A stretch of 43,698 nucleotides of DNA. It comes from Oscillospiraceae bacterium (GTDB lineage: Bacteria; Bacillota; Clostridia; Oscillospirales; Oscillospiraceae). Position numbers and translations under genes: made by a program. Below the pieces are notes generated by a model. The model did not search any database. It saw only the letters and a list, made by a program, of their open reading frames with translations, and was not told the origin of the DNA. The stretch is from positions 1 through 43,698 of the forward strand of contig CADAUZ010000024.1 of the NCBI GenBank assembly GCA_902791215.1, read 5' to 3'. This document shows positions 24,167 through 32,839 of the stretch, one piece after another (position 1 is the first letter of the stretch; every line of letters starts with the position of its first letter).

Positions 24167-24448
24167 ATGCAAGTTCTTGAAGCTCTCTACATGGGTGATA
24201 TTCATCCCAGCGAGCGCAGCTTCAAAAAGGGCAGTCAATATGCCAATGCCTTGAATGAGGCAGTAAAAGCCGGGGACGCTTTGATCGGCACTCTCACAGA
24301 GAAGCAGAAGGAGCAGTTTGAAGCCTACATGACTGCCCAGCGTGAGGTCAACGTATTGACCGACTGCGAAACTTTCTGCTATGCCTTCAAGCTCGGCGCA
24401 AAAACCATGATGGATGTGTTGACTGACGAACCCATGAAAGAACTGTAA
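24167..24448 (+). CDS. DUF6809-type small conserved protein
   Basis: 93 residues, soluble and helical. It begins MQVLEALYMGDIHPSERSFKKGSQY and carries a long amphipathic helix pair (KAGDALIGTLTEKQKEQFEAY) and a conserved-looking FCYAFKLGAKTM near the end. The N-terminal L-Y-x-G-x-I-x-P pattern followed by S-x-Y is what I associate with DUF6809, a family of unknown function common beside mobile genes in Clostridia. It lies 16 bases after tnpV with its own AAGGAG site, and ends before a terminator, so the two form one short operon. Confidence 0.68.
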   Translation: MQVLEALYMGDIHPSERSFKKGSQYANALNEAVKAGDALIGTLTEKQKEQFEAYMTAQREVNVLTDCETFCYAFKLGAKTMMDVLTDEPMKEL

Positions 24449-24455
24449 CAAGGTG

Positions 24456-24496
24456 CAGAGACCAGGATTGCTGTATATCGTCAATCCTGGCCTCTG
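24456..24496. terminator. Terminator of the tnpV/DUF6809 operon
   Basis: Stem of 15 positions with one mismatch (24456-24470 with 24482-24496), 11-nt loop, followed by TTGTATTTGTTG. It lies between two convergent reading frames. Confidence 0.7.
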
Positions 24497-24648
24497 TTGT
24501 ATTTGTTGCCCTGTATACATGCGCGCTCCACGATGTATTCGATGAATTTCCTGGAAGCTCTGTCCAACTTCTCATAGTCCTGAAAGATCACACCGATGTG
24601 TGTTTTGTTTTTCTCTTGCTTACGGGCACATCTTAGCACAGAGAACAT
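24481..24648 (-). pseudogene. Small ORF or gene remnant, unrecognised
   Basis: 55 codons on the minus strand, ATG at 24648 and TGA inside the terminator. The residues look protein-like: HIGVIFQDYEKLDRASRKF followed by IEYIVERACIQGNKYN, an amphipathic helix like the tail of small transcription regulators. No ribosome site is evident before the ATG, so it is more likely the 3' scrap of a larger lost gene than an expressed peptide. Between it and araD (24649-24866) only short hairpins are seen (GTCGGAC/GTCCGAC around 24682-24706 and CCGCAT/ATGCGG around 24731). Confidence 0.3.
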
Positions 24649-24866
24649 CACACAAATGTCACAGTGAAAGAAGTTTTTTCCGTCGGACGGGACGCACAGG
24701 TCCGACCATGATGGGGCCTTTCAAAAATGTCCGCATGGAGGTATGCGGTCAGGGGCTTCAACGAAGCACGGTGCAACTTTCGCCGGGAAGACCGAAAGGG
24801 TTCTATCTGAGATCGGCATTGCTTTTACATGGCAGAACCTTCGTTCAGACCGATGAACAACCGCGC

Positions 24867-25556
24867 TCAGCGCTGTCCGTAATAAGCATTGGCGCCGTGT
24901 TTCCTGAGATAGTGCTTGTCGAGCAGCGTCTGCTGCATGGAGCCGAGAACAGGATTGAGCACGATAGCGTGCCAGTCCATGAAGGCGACCTCCTCCATGA
25001 CTACCGCGTTGTGCAGCGCGTTCATGGCGTCCCGGCCCCAGGCAAAGGGACCGTGAGAGCAGACCAGCGCCCCGGGGATCGCTGCCGGGTCCTTGTCCCG
25101 GAAGGTTTCCACGATCACCTTGCCGGTCTCCTTCTCGTATTCGCCTTTGATCTCTGCGTCTGTCATAGGCCGTGTGCAGGGGATCGCACCGTAGAAGTAG
25201 TCCGCCTGTGTGGTGCCCATGGTGGGAATGTCCATGCCTGCCTGGGCAAAGGTGGTCGCCCAGCGGGAATGGGTGTGGACAATGCCGCCGCATTTGGGAA
25301 AGGCTTTGTACAGCTCAAGGTGGGTGGCGGTGTCGCTGGAAGGCTTCCATTTGCCCTCCACGACCTTGCCGTCCAGATCGACCACCACCATGTCCTCAAT
25401 GCTCATACCCTCATATTCCACGCCCGAGGGCTTGATGACGAACAGACCGCTTTCCCGGTCGATACCGGAGACATTGCCCCAGGTAAAGGTCACGAGATTA
25501 TACTTCGGCAGGAGAAGATTGGCCTCCAATACCTGCTGCTTTAATGCTTCAAGCAT
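24867..25556 (-). CDS. araD: L-ribulose-5-phosphate 4-epimerase
   Basis: 229 residues, full-length class II aldolase fold. It converts L-ribulose-5-phosphate to D-xylulose-5-phosphate, the last step of arabinose entry, using a zinc ion. Motifs: [10 protein letters not shown] near residue 25-35, [25 protein letters not shown], the zinc ligands in [14 protein letters not shown], then a third His ligand (CSHGPFAWG) and a C-terminal Tyr-rich tail. It lies 45 bases after the isomerase-like gene and is probably co-transcribed with it from the promoter at 27332-27360. It is separated from araA and araB by 12.5 kb, so the arabinose pathway here is split over two operons. Confidence 0.95.
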   Translation of the reverse strand: MLEALKQQVLEANLLLPKYNLVTFTWGNVSGIDRESGLFVIKPSGVEYEGMSIEDMVVVDLDGKVVEGKWKPSSDTATHLELYKAFPKCGGIVHTHSRWATTFAQAGMDIPTMGTTQADYFYGAIPCTRPMTDAEIKGEYEKETGKVIVETFRDKDPAAIPGALVCSHGPFAWGRDAMNALHNAVVMEEVAFMDWHAIVLNPVLGSMQQTLLDKHYLRKHGANAYYGQR

Positions 25557-25601
25557 GATTCTTTATCCTTTCATATAAAAGTCCCGCGGTGTGCGGTGGC
25601 G

Positions 25602-27077
25602 TTATGCCCAGGGGTTTTCCGTCGAATAGGGCAGGGTCTTCGGCTGATTGTACCCTATATCCTGAACGCCCAGGAACTTGAACACCTCAAAGAGGGCCTT
25701 GCCGTGGTGCCCGAAAGCCACCGCGCCGTGGTGCGGGAAACGCTTCTGGATCAGCACATGGCGGTAGAAGCGGCCCATCTCATGGATGGCGAAAACACCG
25801 ATGCCGCCAAAGCTCGTCGTGGCAACCGGCAGCACCTCGCCCTCGGCAATGTAGGAGCGGAGCTTGCCCTCACTGTCGCACTGGAGGCGGAAGAAAGTGA
25901 TCTCACCGGGGGCGATGTCGCCCTCGAGCGTGCCGCGGGTGAAGTCGGGTTCCGATCCTTCCGGCTCCAGCAGACGGTGCTGGATGAGCTGATATTTGAC
26001 GGCGCGGTCGGCGCACATCTTGCAGCTCGGGGTGTTGCCGCAGTGGAAGCCCATGAAGGTGTCGGTCAGGCTGTAATCGTATTTGCCTTTGATTTGTTCT
26101 TCCCACATCTTTGCGGGAACGGAATTGTTGATGTCCAGAATCGTCACCGCGTCGCCGGAGACGCAGGAACCGATGTACTCGCTGAGCGCGCCGTAGATAT
26201 CCACCTCGCAGCTTACCGGAATGCCGCGGGCGGCGAGGCGGGAGTTGACAAAACAGGGCTCAAAGCCAAACTGCTCCGGGAACGCGGGCCAGCACTTGTC
26301 CGCAAAAGCCACATACTTGCGCGCGCCCTTATGCTGCTCCGCCCAGTCAAGCAATGTCAGCTCAAACTGCGCCATGCGCTCGAGCAGATCGGGGAAGTAG
26401 CGGCCCTCACCCATCTCGGCGGCCATGTCGGCACAGACCGCGGGGATGCGCTTGTCACCCGCGTGGGCCTTGTAGGAGACCAGCAGGTCCAGCTCGGAGT
26501 TTTCCTCGATCTCCACGCCCAGCTCGTACAGGCCCTTGATGGGCGCGTTGCAGGCAAAGAAGTCCTGCGGCCTGGGGCCGAAGGTGATGATCTTCAGGTT
26601 CTGTAAGCCGATGACCGCGCGGGCAATGGGATAGAACTCCTTGATCATTTTGCCGATATCCCCGGCTGTGCCGACAGGATATTCGGGGATGTAGCCCTTG
26701 AGACGGCGCATGCCCAGATTATACGAACAGTTGAGCATGCCGCAATAGGCATCGCCGCGGCCGTTGATAAGGTCGCCGTCCCCCTCGGCGGCGGCTGCAA
26801 ACATGCAGGGGCCGTCAAAGTATTTTGCGATCAGGGTCTCCGGCGTCTCGGGACCGAAATTGCCGAGAAAGACAACCAGGGCGTTGCAGCCGGCGGCTTT
26901 GACATCCTCGACCGCCTTGAGCATGTCCTTCTCGTTTTCCACCGTGACGGGGCACTCATAAATGTTGCCGCCGCAGGTTTTGACAATGGCCTCCCGGCGG
27001 GCGATCGACAGACCGATGGGGAAACAGTCGCGGGAAACGGCAACGATGCCGAGCTTGACTTCGGGAATGTTCTGCAT
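25602..27077 (-). CDS. L-fucose/L-arabinose isomerase family protein
   Basis: 491 residues of the FucI/AraA structural family but clearly distinct from the araA gene at 38048. Seen: FLGNFGPETPE in the N-terminal Rossmann part, AFADKCWPAFPEQFGF, CEVDIYGALSEYIG with acidic metal ligands, FHCGNTPSC, and HHGAVAFGHHG near the end where the metal-binding His is expected. It should interconvert an aldose and a ketose (L-fucose, L- or D-arabinose or similar) with Mn2+. Its partner genes are araD and a broken sugar kinase, so a second, now partly lost pentose or deoxyhexose route is plausible. AGGAGG precedes the ATG. Confidence 0.85.
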   Translation of the reverse strand: MQNIPEVKLGIVAVSRDCFPIGLSIARREAIVKTCGGNIYECPVTVENEKDMLKAVEDVKAAGCNALVVFLGNFGPETPETLIAKYFDGPCMFAAAAEGDGDLINGRGDAYCGMLNCSYNLGMRRLKGYIPEYPVGTAGDIGKMIKEFYPIARAVIGLQNLKIITFGPRPQDFFACNAPIKGLYELGVEIEENSELDLLVSYKAHAGDKRIPAVCADMAAEMGEGRYFPDLLERMAQFELTLLDWAEQHKGARKYVAFADKCWPAFPEQFGFEPCFVNSRLAARGIPVSCEVDIYGALSEYIGSCVSGDAVTILDINNSVPAKMWEEQIKGKYDYSLTDTFMGFHCGNTPSCKMCADRAVKYQLIQHRLLEPEGSEPDFTRGTLEGDIAPGEITFFRLQCDSEGKLRSYIAEGEVLPVATTSFGGIGVFAIHEMGRFYRHVLIQKRFPHHGAVAFGHHGKALFEVFKFLGVQDIGYNQPKTLPYSTENPWA

Positions 27078-27091
27078 TTTTCTTTTCCTCC

Positions 27092-27289
27092 TTACCGCAG
27101 CGCCCGGAATACGTCCCGTAGCGCCGGATAGATTTTTCTGTATTTCTGATACTGCGCCTCAAAACGCGCGGCGAGTTCCTTCTCCGGTTCCGTCACCGGG
27201 GCGAGCTCCACCGGTGCGTTTCAAGCGGTCCGGACACTGTCAAATACGACGCTGCCCGCCATGGCCGGCATGGCGGCCGGAACAGACAT
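27092..27289 (-). pseudogene. 3' remnant of a FGGY-family sugar kinase (xylulokinase-like)
   Basis: Reading the minus strand from ATG 27289 gives 22 codons ending VVFDSVRTA, a TGA, and then in the same frame about 43 codons ending EAQYQKYRKIYPALRD, FRALR and TAA. The order FDSV...A, then TEPEKE, then YxxxYRxxYPAL is the standard C-terminus of xylulokinases. The rest of the kinase is missing, apart from a ribosome site (AAAGGAG) that now precedes the stub. The gene was probably first in the operon with the isomerase and araD. A short leader peptide is the alternative reading of the first 22 codons. Confidence 0.68.
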
Positions 27290-27331
27290 GGCCCGACTCC
27301 TTTCAACGTGTTTTTCGGTGCTGCCGATATT

Positions 27332-27360
27332 ATTATATCTTGACAAAGGCACATCGGCAA
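27332..27360 (-). promoter_or_regulatory. Promoter of the isomerase/araD operon
   Basis: Minus strand TTGCCG (27355-27360), exact 17-bp spacer, perfect TATAAT (27332-27337). GCCGAT and ATCGGC (27323-27328 and 27353-27358) form an inverted pair around it that could be an operator. Confidence 0.7.
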
Positions 27361-27366
27361 TCTTAA

Positions 27367-27591
27367 ATTAATAAATGTGCGTATCGGCTTTAATCAGCCA
27401 GGCACCAGCTTCAGGCCTGTCATTGCGCACCAGTGCCCGATGTCACTGGTGCGGCAATCCGTACTCCCAGCGGCCGGTTTAGATTTCTGAATTGTTCAAT
27501 GCCTCCGGCGGGCGGATTGCCACGCCAGTGTGCGCACTGGCTCGCAATGACGGGAGAGAGCTGTCTAAAGCCGATACCCATATTAATAAAT
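27367..27591. mobile_element. Non-autonomous inverted-repeat element, copy 2, with 10-bp target duplication
   Basis: Element 27377-27581 (205 bp) is flanked on both sides by the direct repeat ATTAATAAAT (27367-27376 and 27582-27591). The ends are inverted copies of a 16-base repeat built on GGTATCGGCTTTA (14 of 16 match), and inner arms repeat GTCATTGCG, CCAGTG and GGCAATCCG in inverted order, as in copy 1 at 13860. No gene inside. The direct repeat shows recent transposition by an enzyme supplied from elsewhere. It occupies the gap between two divergent arabinose operons; the rest of that gap (27592-27742) shows a TATAAT at 27591-27596 and nothing else. Confidence 0.9.
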
Positions 27592-27742
27592 ATAATCAGG
27601 CCGTCTCCCCGACGGGAGCTCCCGCGGGCAAACACGGCTTTGAAAGGCCGGACTGCCTGCGCCTGAGGAGGCCGGGCAAAGGCACACATTTGCGGAATAT
27701 AAAGCGCTTTTGATATGCAGACGAAGGCAGGGAGGCATATAC

Positions 27743-29338
27743 ATGCTTAAAGTTTTTTTGACAGAAGACGAGCGCCTGGTTCGGGAAGGACTGCGGGATA
27801 TGATTCCCTGGGAGCAATACGGCTTTGTCTTTGCCGGGGAAGCCTCCGACGGGGAAATGGCGCTGCCGCTGGTGCGGAAGATCAAACCGGACGTTTTGAT
27901 CACGGACATCAAGATGCCGTTCATGGACGGCCTGGCGTTCAGCCGCCTTGTCAGCAAGGAGCTGCCCGCCACGAAGATCATCATTCTCTCCGGTTACGAT
28001 GATTTCGCATACGCGCAGCAGGCCATCGAGCTGCATGTGGATCAATACCTGCTCAAGCCCGTCACCAGGGCCAGCATGATCCAGGCTCTGGAGCAGACGA
28101 AGGCGCGCATCGAGGAGGAGCGGGATCAGCAGGATTACCGCCGCCGCTTTGTCCGCGAGTCGCAGGAGTATGAGCACTACGCGAGGCGGGTGTTTTTTGA
28201 AAAGCTGGTCGGCGGTGAGCTTCCCGTTCCCGAGATCTATGAGCAAGCGGACCGCCTGGAGCTGGAGCTGGACGCGGAGGCCTACAACATTGTTCTCTTT
28301 ACCCTGCAGCCGAAGGAAAACATAACCGCCTACAGCGAGCAGAGCGCGGCGCTGCAGGATAATCTGCTGCAGGATTTCCTGCAGTATCCGGATTTCCTGG
28401 TGTTTCGCGGCAGCGCCCTGAGCTACGCGGTGCTGCTCAAGGGAAACAGGGGGCAGATTGAGACGATGACAAGGCGCTGCGCGGAGCTTATCGAACAGCG
28501 CTGCACCGGTGCTGAGGCAGCGGTGGACTGGTATGTGGCGGTCGGCACGCCGACGGAACGCCTCAGCAGCCTGCCGCGCTGCTACGCCGCGGCGAACCAC
28601 GCCCTGGCTTACCGGCATCTGATGCCGAACACCCATATCCTGAAAACGGAGATGACCGAGCGCAGCGGCGAGCTCAGCGCCTACAGCGCGGCCGATCAGG
28701 GACGTCTGGACCCCACCCTGATCCAGCGCTTTATTCAAAACGGTCTTGACACGGAGATCGAAGATTTTACCAATGAGTTTTTCGACGGTCTGGGGGAGGC
28801 CTGCGAGTCCCTGATGTTCCGGCATTATCTGCTGCTCAGCGCGCGCATCAACGCGCTGGCCGCAGCCGAAAAGCTGGGGCTTGAACGGGAGGAGCTCGCA
28901 AAGCGCCTGCCGCAGCCGCAGCTGGATGCGCCGCTCAAGCTGCGCTCCTATTTTACACAGGTCCTGCGCTGCGCGATCGCCATGCGGGACGAGAAGACCA
29001 TCCGGCAAGGCGGCGGGATCGTAGACAGCGCCATCGAATACATCGACCTCCACTACACGGAGGAGAACATCTCCCTGAACACGGTGGCGCGCGCCATCAA
29101 TGTCAGCACCAATTATCTCAGCGCCGTATTCAGTCAGAAGATGGGCCTTTCGTTTGTGGAGTATCTGACCCAGAAGCGCATGGCCCGCGCAAGACAGCTG
29201 CTGCGCCAGAGCGGGAAGCGCAGCGGCGAAGTGGCGGCGGAGGTCGGCTACCGTGATCCCCGCTATTTCAGCTTTGTATTCAAAAAGACGCAGGGCTGCA
29301 CGCCGCGGGAGTATCGTGCGGGAGAGGCGGAGAAATGA
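27743..29338 (+). CDS. Response regulator, AraC-type output (arabinose three-component system)
   Basis: 531 residues from ATG 27743 with GGGAGG ahead; the earlier in-frame ATG at 27710 lacks one. The N-terminal CheY-like receiver has acidic Glu8-Asp9-Glu10, phosphorylation site Asp55 (LITDIKMP) and the KPV lysine near 107. A middle region of ~280 residues carries no motif I can name (YesN-like linker). The C-terminal ~100 residues are a double AraC helix-turn-helix (NTVARAINVSTNYLSAVF and VAAEVGYRDPRYFSFVF). It overlaps the kinase gene by ATGA. By analogy with AraT of Geobacillus stearothermophilus it would activate the sugar ABC operon downstream. Confidence 0.93.
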   Translation: MLKVFLTEDERLVREGLRDMIPWEQYGFVFAGEASDGEMALPLVRKIKPDVLITDIKMPFMDGLAFSRLVSKELPATKIIILSGYDDFAYAQQAIELHVDQYLLKPVTRASMIQALEQTKARIEEERDQQDYRRRFVRESQEYEHYARRVFFEKLVGGELPVPEIYEQADRLELELDAEAYNIVLFTLQPKENITAYSEQSAALQDNLLQDFLQYPDFLVFRGSALSYAVLLKGNRGQIETMTRRCAELIEQRCTGAEAAVDWYVAVGTPTERLSSLPRCYAAANHALAYRHLMPNTHILKTEMTERSGELSAYSAADQGRLDPTLIQRFIQNGLDTEIEDFTNEFFDGLGEACESLMFRHYLLLSARINALAAAEKLGLEREELAKRLPQPQLDAPLKLRSYFTQVLRCAIAMRDEKTIRQGGGIVDSAIEYIDLHYTEENISLNTVARAINVSTNYLSAVFSQKMGLSFVEYLTQKRMARARQLLRQSGKRSGEVAAEVGYRDPRYFSFVFKKTQGCTPREYRAGEAEK

Positions 29339-30759
29339 AAAGAGCGCGTGTGCCCCGGGAACCGGCCTCCATCAGCAGCCGTATCCGGAAGCTGATATGG
29401 AGCCTGGCGATCCCGCTTTGCGTGCTGGCGGTATTTATTCTGCTGGTTTTTTTGCTCTACAGCCTGCGCTATGCGCAGATCAGCCGGAACATCTCCACAG
29501 CCTCCCGCTTCAACCAGAACTTCAAGAACGAAGTGGACCTGAAAATGTATTACTTCGTCAGCGGCAGCAGCGACGAGACGCCGGACGACGAGGTAAACAC
29601 CGCCGAGGCGCTCGCCGCCAAGCTTCTGGCGGATACCCGGAACCGGGACAGCCGCCGGGCCGCGAGCAGCGTTCTGAACCTGTGCGTCAACCTGAAGGAC
29701 TGTATCGCCGATATCCGGGCCACCGAGGGCTATGACCTCAGGATCCACCAGCTGGAGACCAACATTTACGTGATCACCCAGCTGATCGAGGAATACATGT
29801 ACACGTATCTGTACCATGAGGCCGGAGAGCTCGCGGCGCTGCGGCATACGCAGAATGTGTGGCTCGCGGCGGGACTGATCCTCTCGGTGGGGATCATGCT
29901 GGTGGTCATTGTCGTTTCTCTGCGCCGGAGCTTCCGCATTACCCGCAGCATCACGCAGCCCATCGACGATCTGTACGGGCGTGTGCTGGAGATCGGGCGG
30001 GGAGATCTCTCCGTCCGGGCGCCGGTAGAGGCGGAGGACAGCAAGCTGCGCGCCCTCGGCGAGAGTGTGGAGGAGATGGCCGCCCGCCTCAACGAGCAGA
30101 TGGCGCTGAACCGGCAGGAGCAGGACCGCCTGCGCCGCATGGAGCTTGCTCTGGTGCAGGCGCAGATCAACCCGCATTTTCTCTATAATACGCTCGACGC
30201 GATCGTGTGGCTTGTGGAGACCGGGAAGAACGAAGAAGCGGTAGAGATGGTCTCGAGCCTCTCCACCTACTTCCGGTCCTTTCTCTCCAACGGAAAGGAC
30301 ATCGTCAGCCTGCGCGAGGAGGCGCTTCATGTCCGCAGCTATCTGGAGATCCAGCAGGTGCGCTATTCGGATATCCTCCGCTTTGAGATCGACATGGATC
30401 CCCGCCTGGACGAGTGCCGCATCCCCAAGCTGACGCTGCAACCGCTGGCGGAAAACGCGCTCTATCACGGGATCAAGGCCAAGCGCGGCGGCGGTGTCAT
30501 CACCATCAGCAGCCATCCGGCGGGCGACCGGGCCGAGGTGACGGTGCGCGACACGGGCAGCGGCATGCCGGCGGAAAGGCTCCGCCAGCTGCTTAAGTCG
30601 CTGGAATCGGACGAGGGGCAGGGCTTCGGCCTGCAGGCATCCTTCAAGCGCCTGAAGCTGATGTACGGTGAGGCGCTGGACTTTCAGATCGACAGTGAGG
30701 AAGGGATCGGGACGGTCGTCACCATCCGCTTTCCAGCGCACAGGGAGGAAGAACTATGA
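29335..30759 (+). CDS. Sensor histidine kinase, YesM/LytS-type (arabinose three-component system)
   Basis: 474 residues. Membrane helix ~21-45, extracytoplasmic domain of ~130 residues, second helix ~178-200, HAMP domain (SITQPIDDLYGRV...GRGDLSVR), coiled coil, then a His_kinase domain with phosphorylated His281 in QAQINPHFLYNTLDAI and a GHKL ATPase (N box QPLAENALYHGI, G1 DTGSGM, G2 GFGLQASFKRL). The small outer domain is more suited to contacting a binding protein than to holding a sugar itself, which fits the lipoprotein encoded next. Both flanking genes overlap it by four bases (ATGA). It matches AraS of the Geobacillus AraPST system. Confidence 0.93.
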   Translation: MKRARVPREPASISSRIRKLIWSLAIPLCVLAVFILLVFLLYSLRYAQISRNISTASRFNQNFKNEVDLKMYYFVSGSSDETPDDEVNTAEALAAKLLADTRNRDSRRAASSVLNLCVNLKDCIADIRATEGYDLRIHQLETNIYVITQLIEEYMYTYLYHEAGELAALRHTQNVWLAAGLILSVGIMLVVIVVSLRRSFRITRSITQPIDDLYGRVLEIGRGDLSVRAPVEAEDSKLRALGESVEEMAARLNEQMALNRQEQDRLRRMELALVQAQINPHFLYNTLDAIVWLVETGKNEEAVEMVSSLSTYFRSFLSNGKDIVSLREEALHVRSYLEIQQVRYSDILRFEIDMDPRLDECRIPKLTLQPLAENALYHGIKAKRGGGVITISSHPAGDRAEVTVRDTGSGMPAERLRQLLKSLESDEGQGFGLQASFKRLKLMYGEALDFQIDSEEGIGTVVTIRFPAHREEEL

Positions 30760-31733
30760 AAAAAGCACTGCTCTGCCTGCTGCTTGCCGTGCTGCTGCTG
30801 ACAGGCTGCGGCGCTCCGGGGCCGACGGAGGAGCATCTGATCCGCGTCGGTTTTTCCCAGGTCGGTTCGGAGTCGGACTGGCGTATCGCCAATACCGCTT
30901 CGATGCTGGCTGCGCTGAGTGAGGCCAACGGATATGAGCTGCTGTTCGACAATGCCAAGCAGCGCCAGGAAAACCAGCTGCTGGCGATCCGCAATTTTAT
31001 CCAGCAGGATGTGGATTACATCGTACTGGCCCCCATCACCGAGTCCGGCTGGGATGACGTGCTGCAGGAGGCAAAGGGCAGCGGTATCCCTGTCATCATC
31101 GTGGACCGCCGCATCTCCGTCTCGGACGACAGTCTGTATACGAGCTGGGTCGGGTCGGACTTCCTTGCGGAGGGCCGCAGGGCGGTGCGCTGGCTGGAGG
31201 AGCAGCTTCAGGCACAGGGGCGTGGGCAGGAGCCGCTTCGCATCCTGCATATCCAGGGAACCTACGGCGCAACAGCGCAGCTCCTGCGAACCCGGGCGCT
31301 TACGGAGGCGCTGGAGGCCCATCCAAACTGGGAAATCGTCGCGCAGCTCCCCGGGGAGTACACGGAGGCAAAGAGCTATGAGCTGATGCGCGACTTCCTG
31401 CAGACCGGGCAGGAGATCGATGTGATCTACAGCGAGAACGACAACATGAGCTTTGGGGCCATACGGGCGCTGGAGGAGGCAGGCATCCCCTGCGGCGGAG
31501 AGGGGGAGATCATGGTCCTCTCCTTTGACGCGGTGCGCAGGGCGCTGGAGCTCTGCCGTGACGGAAAGATCAGCCTGTGCGTAGAGTGCAATCCGCTCCA
31601 TGGTCCGCGGGTCGCGGCCCTCCTGGAGCAGCTGGAAAACGGCAGCACCCCCGCAAAGCTTACCTTCGTGGACGAGCTTGCCTTCGACAGGGACATGCTG
31701 ACGGACGATGTGATCCGGGATAGAGAATATTGA
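30756..31733 (+). CDS. Sugar-binding lipoprotein, probable co-sensor of the histidine kinase
   Basis: 325 residues. The signal peptide ends in LLLTGC with lipidated Cys18, so it is tethered outside the membrane. The rest is a type I periplasmic binding fold (Peripla_BP_4) close to YtfQ. It shares with the transporter's binding protein (33263) the blocks SES(D/G)xR, DYIVLAPITESGWDDVL and IxVDR, so the two should bind the same or a related sugar. It lies in the sensor operon, not with the permeases, overlapping the kinase gene by ATGA. The likely role is to present bound arabinose to the kinase, as AraP does in Geobacillus. It converges with the repressor gene, only four bases between stops. 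Confidence 0.9.
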   Translation: MKKALLCLLLAVLLLTGCGAPGPTEEHLIRVGFSQVGSESDWRIANTASMLAALSEANGYELLFDNAKQRQENQLLAIRNFIQQDVDYIVLAPITESGWDDVLQEAKGSGIPVIIVDRRISVSDDSLYTSWVGSDFLAEGRRAVRWLEEQLQAQGRGQEPLRILHIQGTYGATAQLLRTRALTEALEAHPNWEIVAQLPGEYTEAKSYELMRDFLQTGQEIDVIYSENDNMSFGAIRALEEAGIPCGGEGEIMVLSFDAVRRALELCRDGKISLCVECNPLHGPRVAALLEQLENGSTPAKLTFVDELAFDRDMLTDDVIRDREY

Positions 31734-31737
31734 TGCA

Positions 31738-32799
31738 TCAGCCGCTTGCCCGCTCCCGGATGCTCCAGGGGAGCCGCACACTGCTTGCACTGCGCCCGCG
31801 GATGAGATCCAGGAGGACCCCGGCGGCGGCGCTCCCCATCTGATGGCGCTCGTGGGCCAGGGAAGTAATGGACACGGGCCCGCTTGTGCAGTAATGGCTG
31901 TTGTCAAAGCTCACCACCGCGATATCCTCCGGCACACGCAGACCTTCCGCGTGCAGGCAGTGGATCAGGGGGTAGGCGATCTCGTCGTTGTAGCACAGCA
32001 CAGCGGTGCAGCCGGGCAGCCGCCGCCGTATAAAGGCGTACATCCACTCATCCCGCCCGGCGATCAGGGCCTCCCGCTGTACGGTATCGAACCAGAAAAT
32101 GCGCTCTTCCTTTACGGTACAGCCCGCCTTCAGGAGCGTGGAGAGAAAGCCTTCGTAGCGCTCATGCCCCTGCCGGTCGTCGCTTTTGAAAACGGCGGCG
32201 ATCTCCCGGTGGCCCCGGCCCAGCAGGTAGAGGGTCAAGAGCTCCGCTCCGCCCGCGTTGTCATCCTGAACGCAGGGCGCGGCTTCCGGCACAGAAAAAC
32301 CTGCGTGCAGAAAGACAAGCGGGACACGCAGTGCTTCGATCCGGGCCAGCAGGTCCAGATTCGGGCTGGGAAGCGCGGTCTTCGCGCCCTCGAGAACAAT
32401 GCCCGTGGGCGGATCGGACAAAAGCCGCTCCAGCACGGCGCGCTCCTCCATGACCCGGTTGCCGGAGGCATAGGCCTCCACGGAAAAGCCCTGGGCGGAA
32501 AAGACCCGCTCCAGATCCCGGAAAAGCTGGGGATAGAGATAGGTATCGAGAGAGCTTGCCACGACGGCAATGCGTCTGCCGCGGGCAGGACCGCCGGAGA
32601 GATAGGTGCCGCTGCCATGCATCCGGATGATCAGGCCCTCCTCTTCCAGAAGCTCCAGCGCGTGCCGCACCGTCTCGCGGCTGCAGTGATAGTCGCCGCA
32701 CAGCGTCTGCTCCCCGGGGAGCCTGGTCTGTCCCTGCTGCTGCAGGGAGAAACACAGCTGTCGAAGTTCGTCCGCAAGGCGTACATATTTGGCTGCCAT
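31738..32799 (-). CDS. araR: AraR-like GntR/LacI-type transcriptional repressor
   Basis: 353 residues. Residues ~1-70 are a GntR winged helix (LPGEQTLCGDYHCSRETVRHA, then EEEGLIIRMHGSGTYL). Residues ~74-340 are a LacI-type sugar-binding domain (RRIAVVASSLDTYLYP, VQDDNAGGAELLTLYLL, LCYNDEIAYPLIHCL, DIAVVSFDNS). This chimera is the signature of AraR, the arabinose-responsive repressor of Bacillus. Its place between the sensor operon and the transporter/araAB operon supports that. Its own promoter carries an inverted repeat around the -10, suggesting autorepression. Ligand identity (L-arabinose) is inferred from context. Confidence 0.88.
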   Translation of the reverse strand: MAAKYVRLADELRQLCFSLQQQGQTRLPGEQTLCGDYHCSRETVRHALELLEEEGLIIRMHGSGTYLSGGPARGRRIAVVASSLDTYLYPQLFRDLERVFSAQGFSVEAYASGNRVMEERAVLERLLSDPPTGIVLEGAKTALPSPNLDLLARIEALRVPLVFLHAGFSVPEAAPCVQDDNAGGAELLTLYLLGRGHREIAAVFKSDDRQGHERYEGFLSTLLKAGCTVKEERIFWFDTVQREALIAGRDEWMYAFIRRRLPGCTAVLCYNDEIAYPLIHCLHAEGLRVPEDIAVVSFDNSHYCTSGPVSITSLAHERHQMGSAAAGVLLDLIRGRSASSVRLPWSIRERASG

Positions 32800-32839
32800 G
32801 ATGTCAACCGCCCTTCCGTTGTTCTGTCTTGAATCGGGA

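Noticed and set aside
27224-27289. A 22-codon leader peptide with a good ribosome site ahead of the isomerase gene
   Set aside because: The frame continues past its TGA into a sequence typical of a xylulokinase C-terminus, so a broken kinase gene explains it better.
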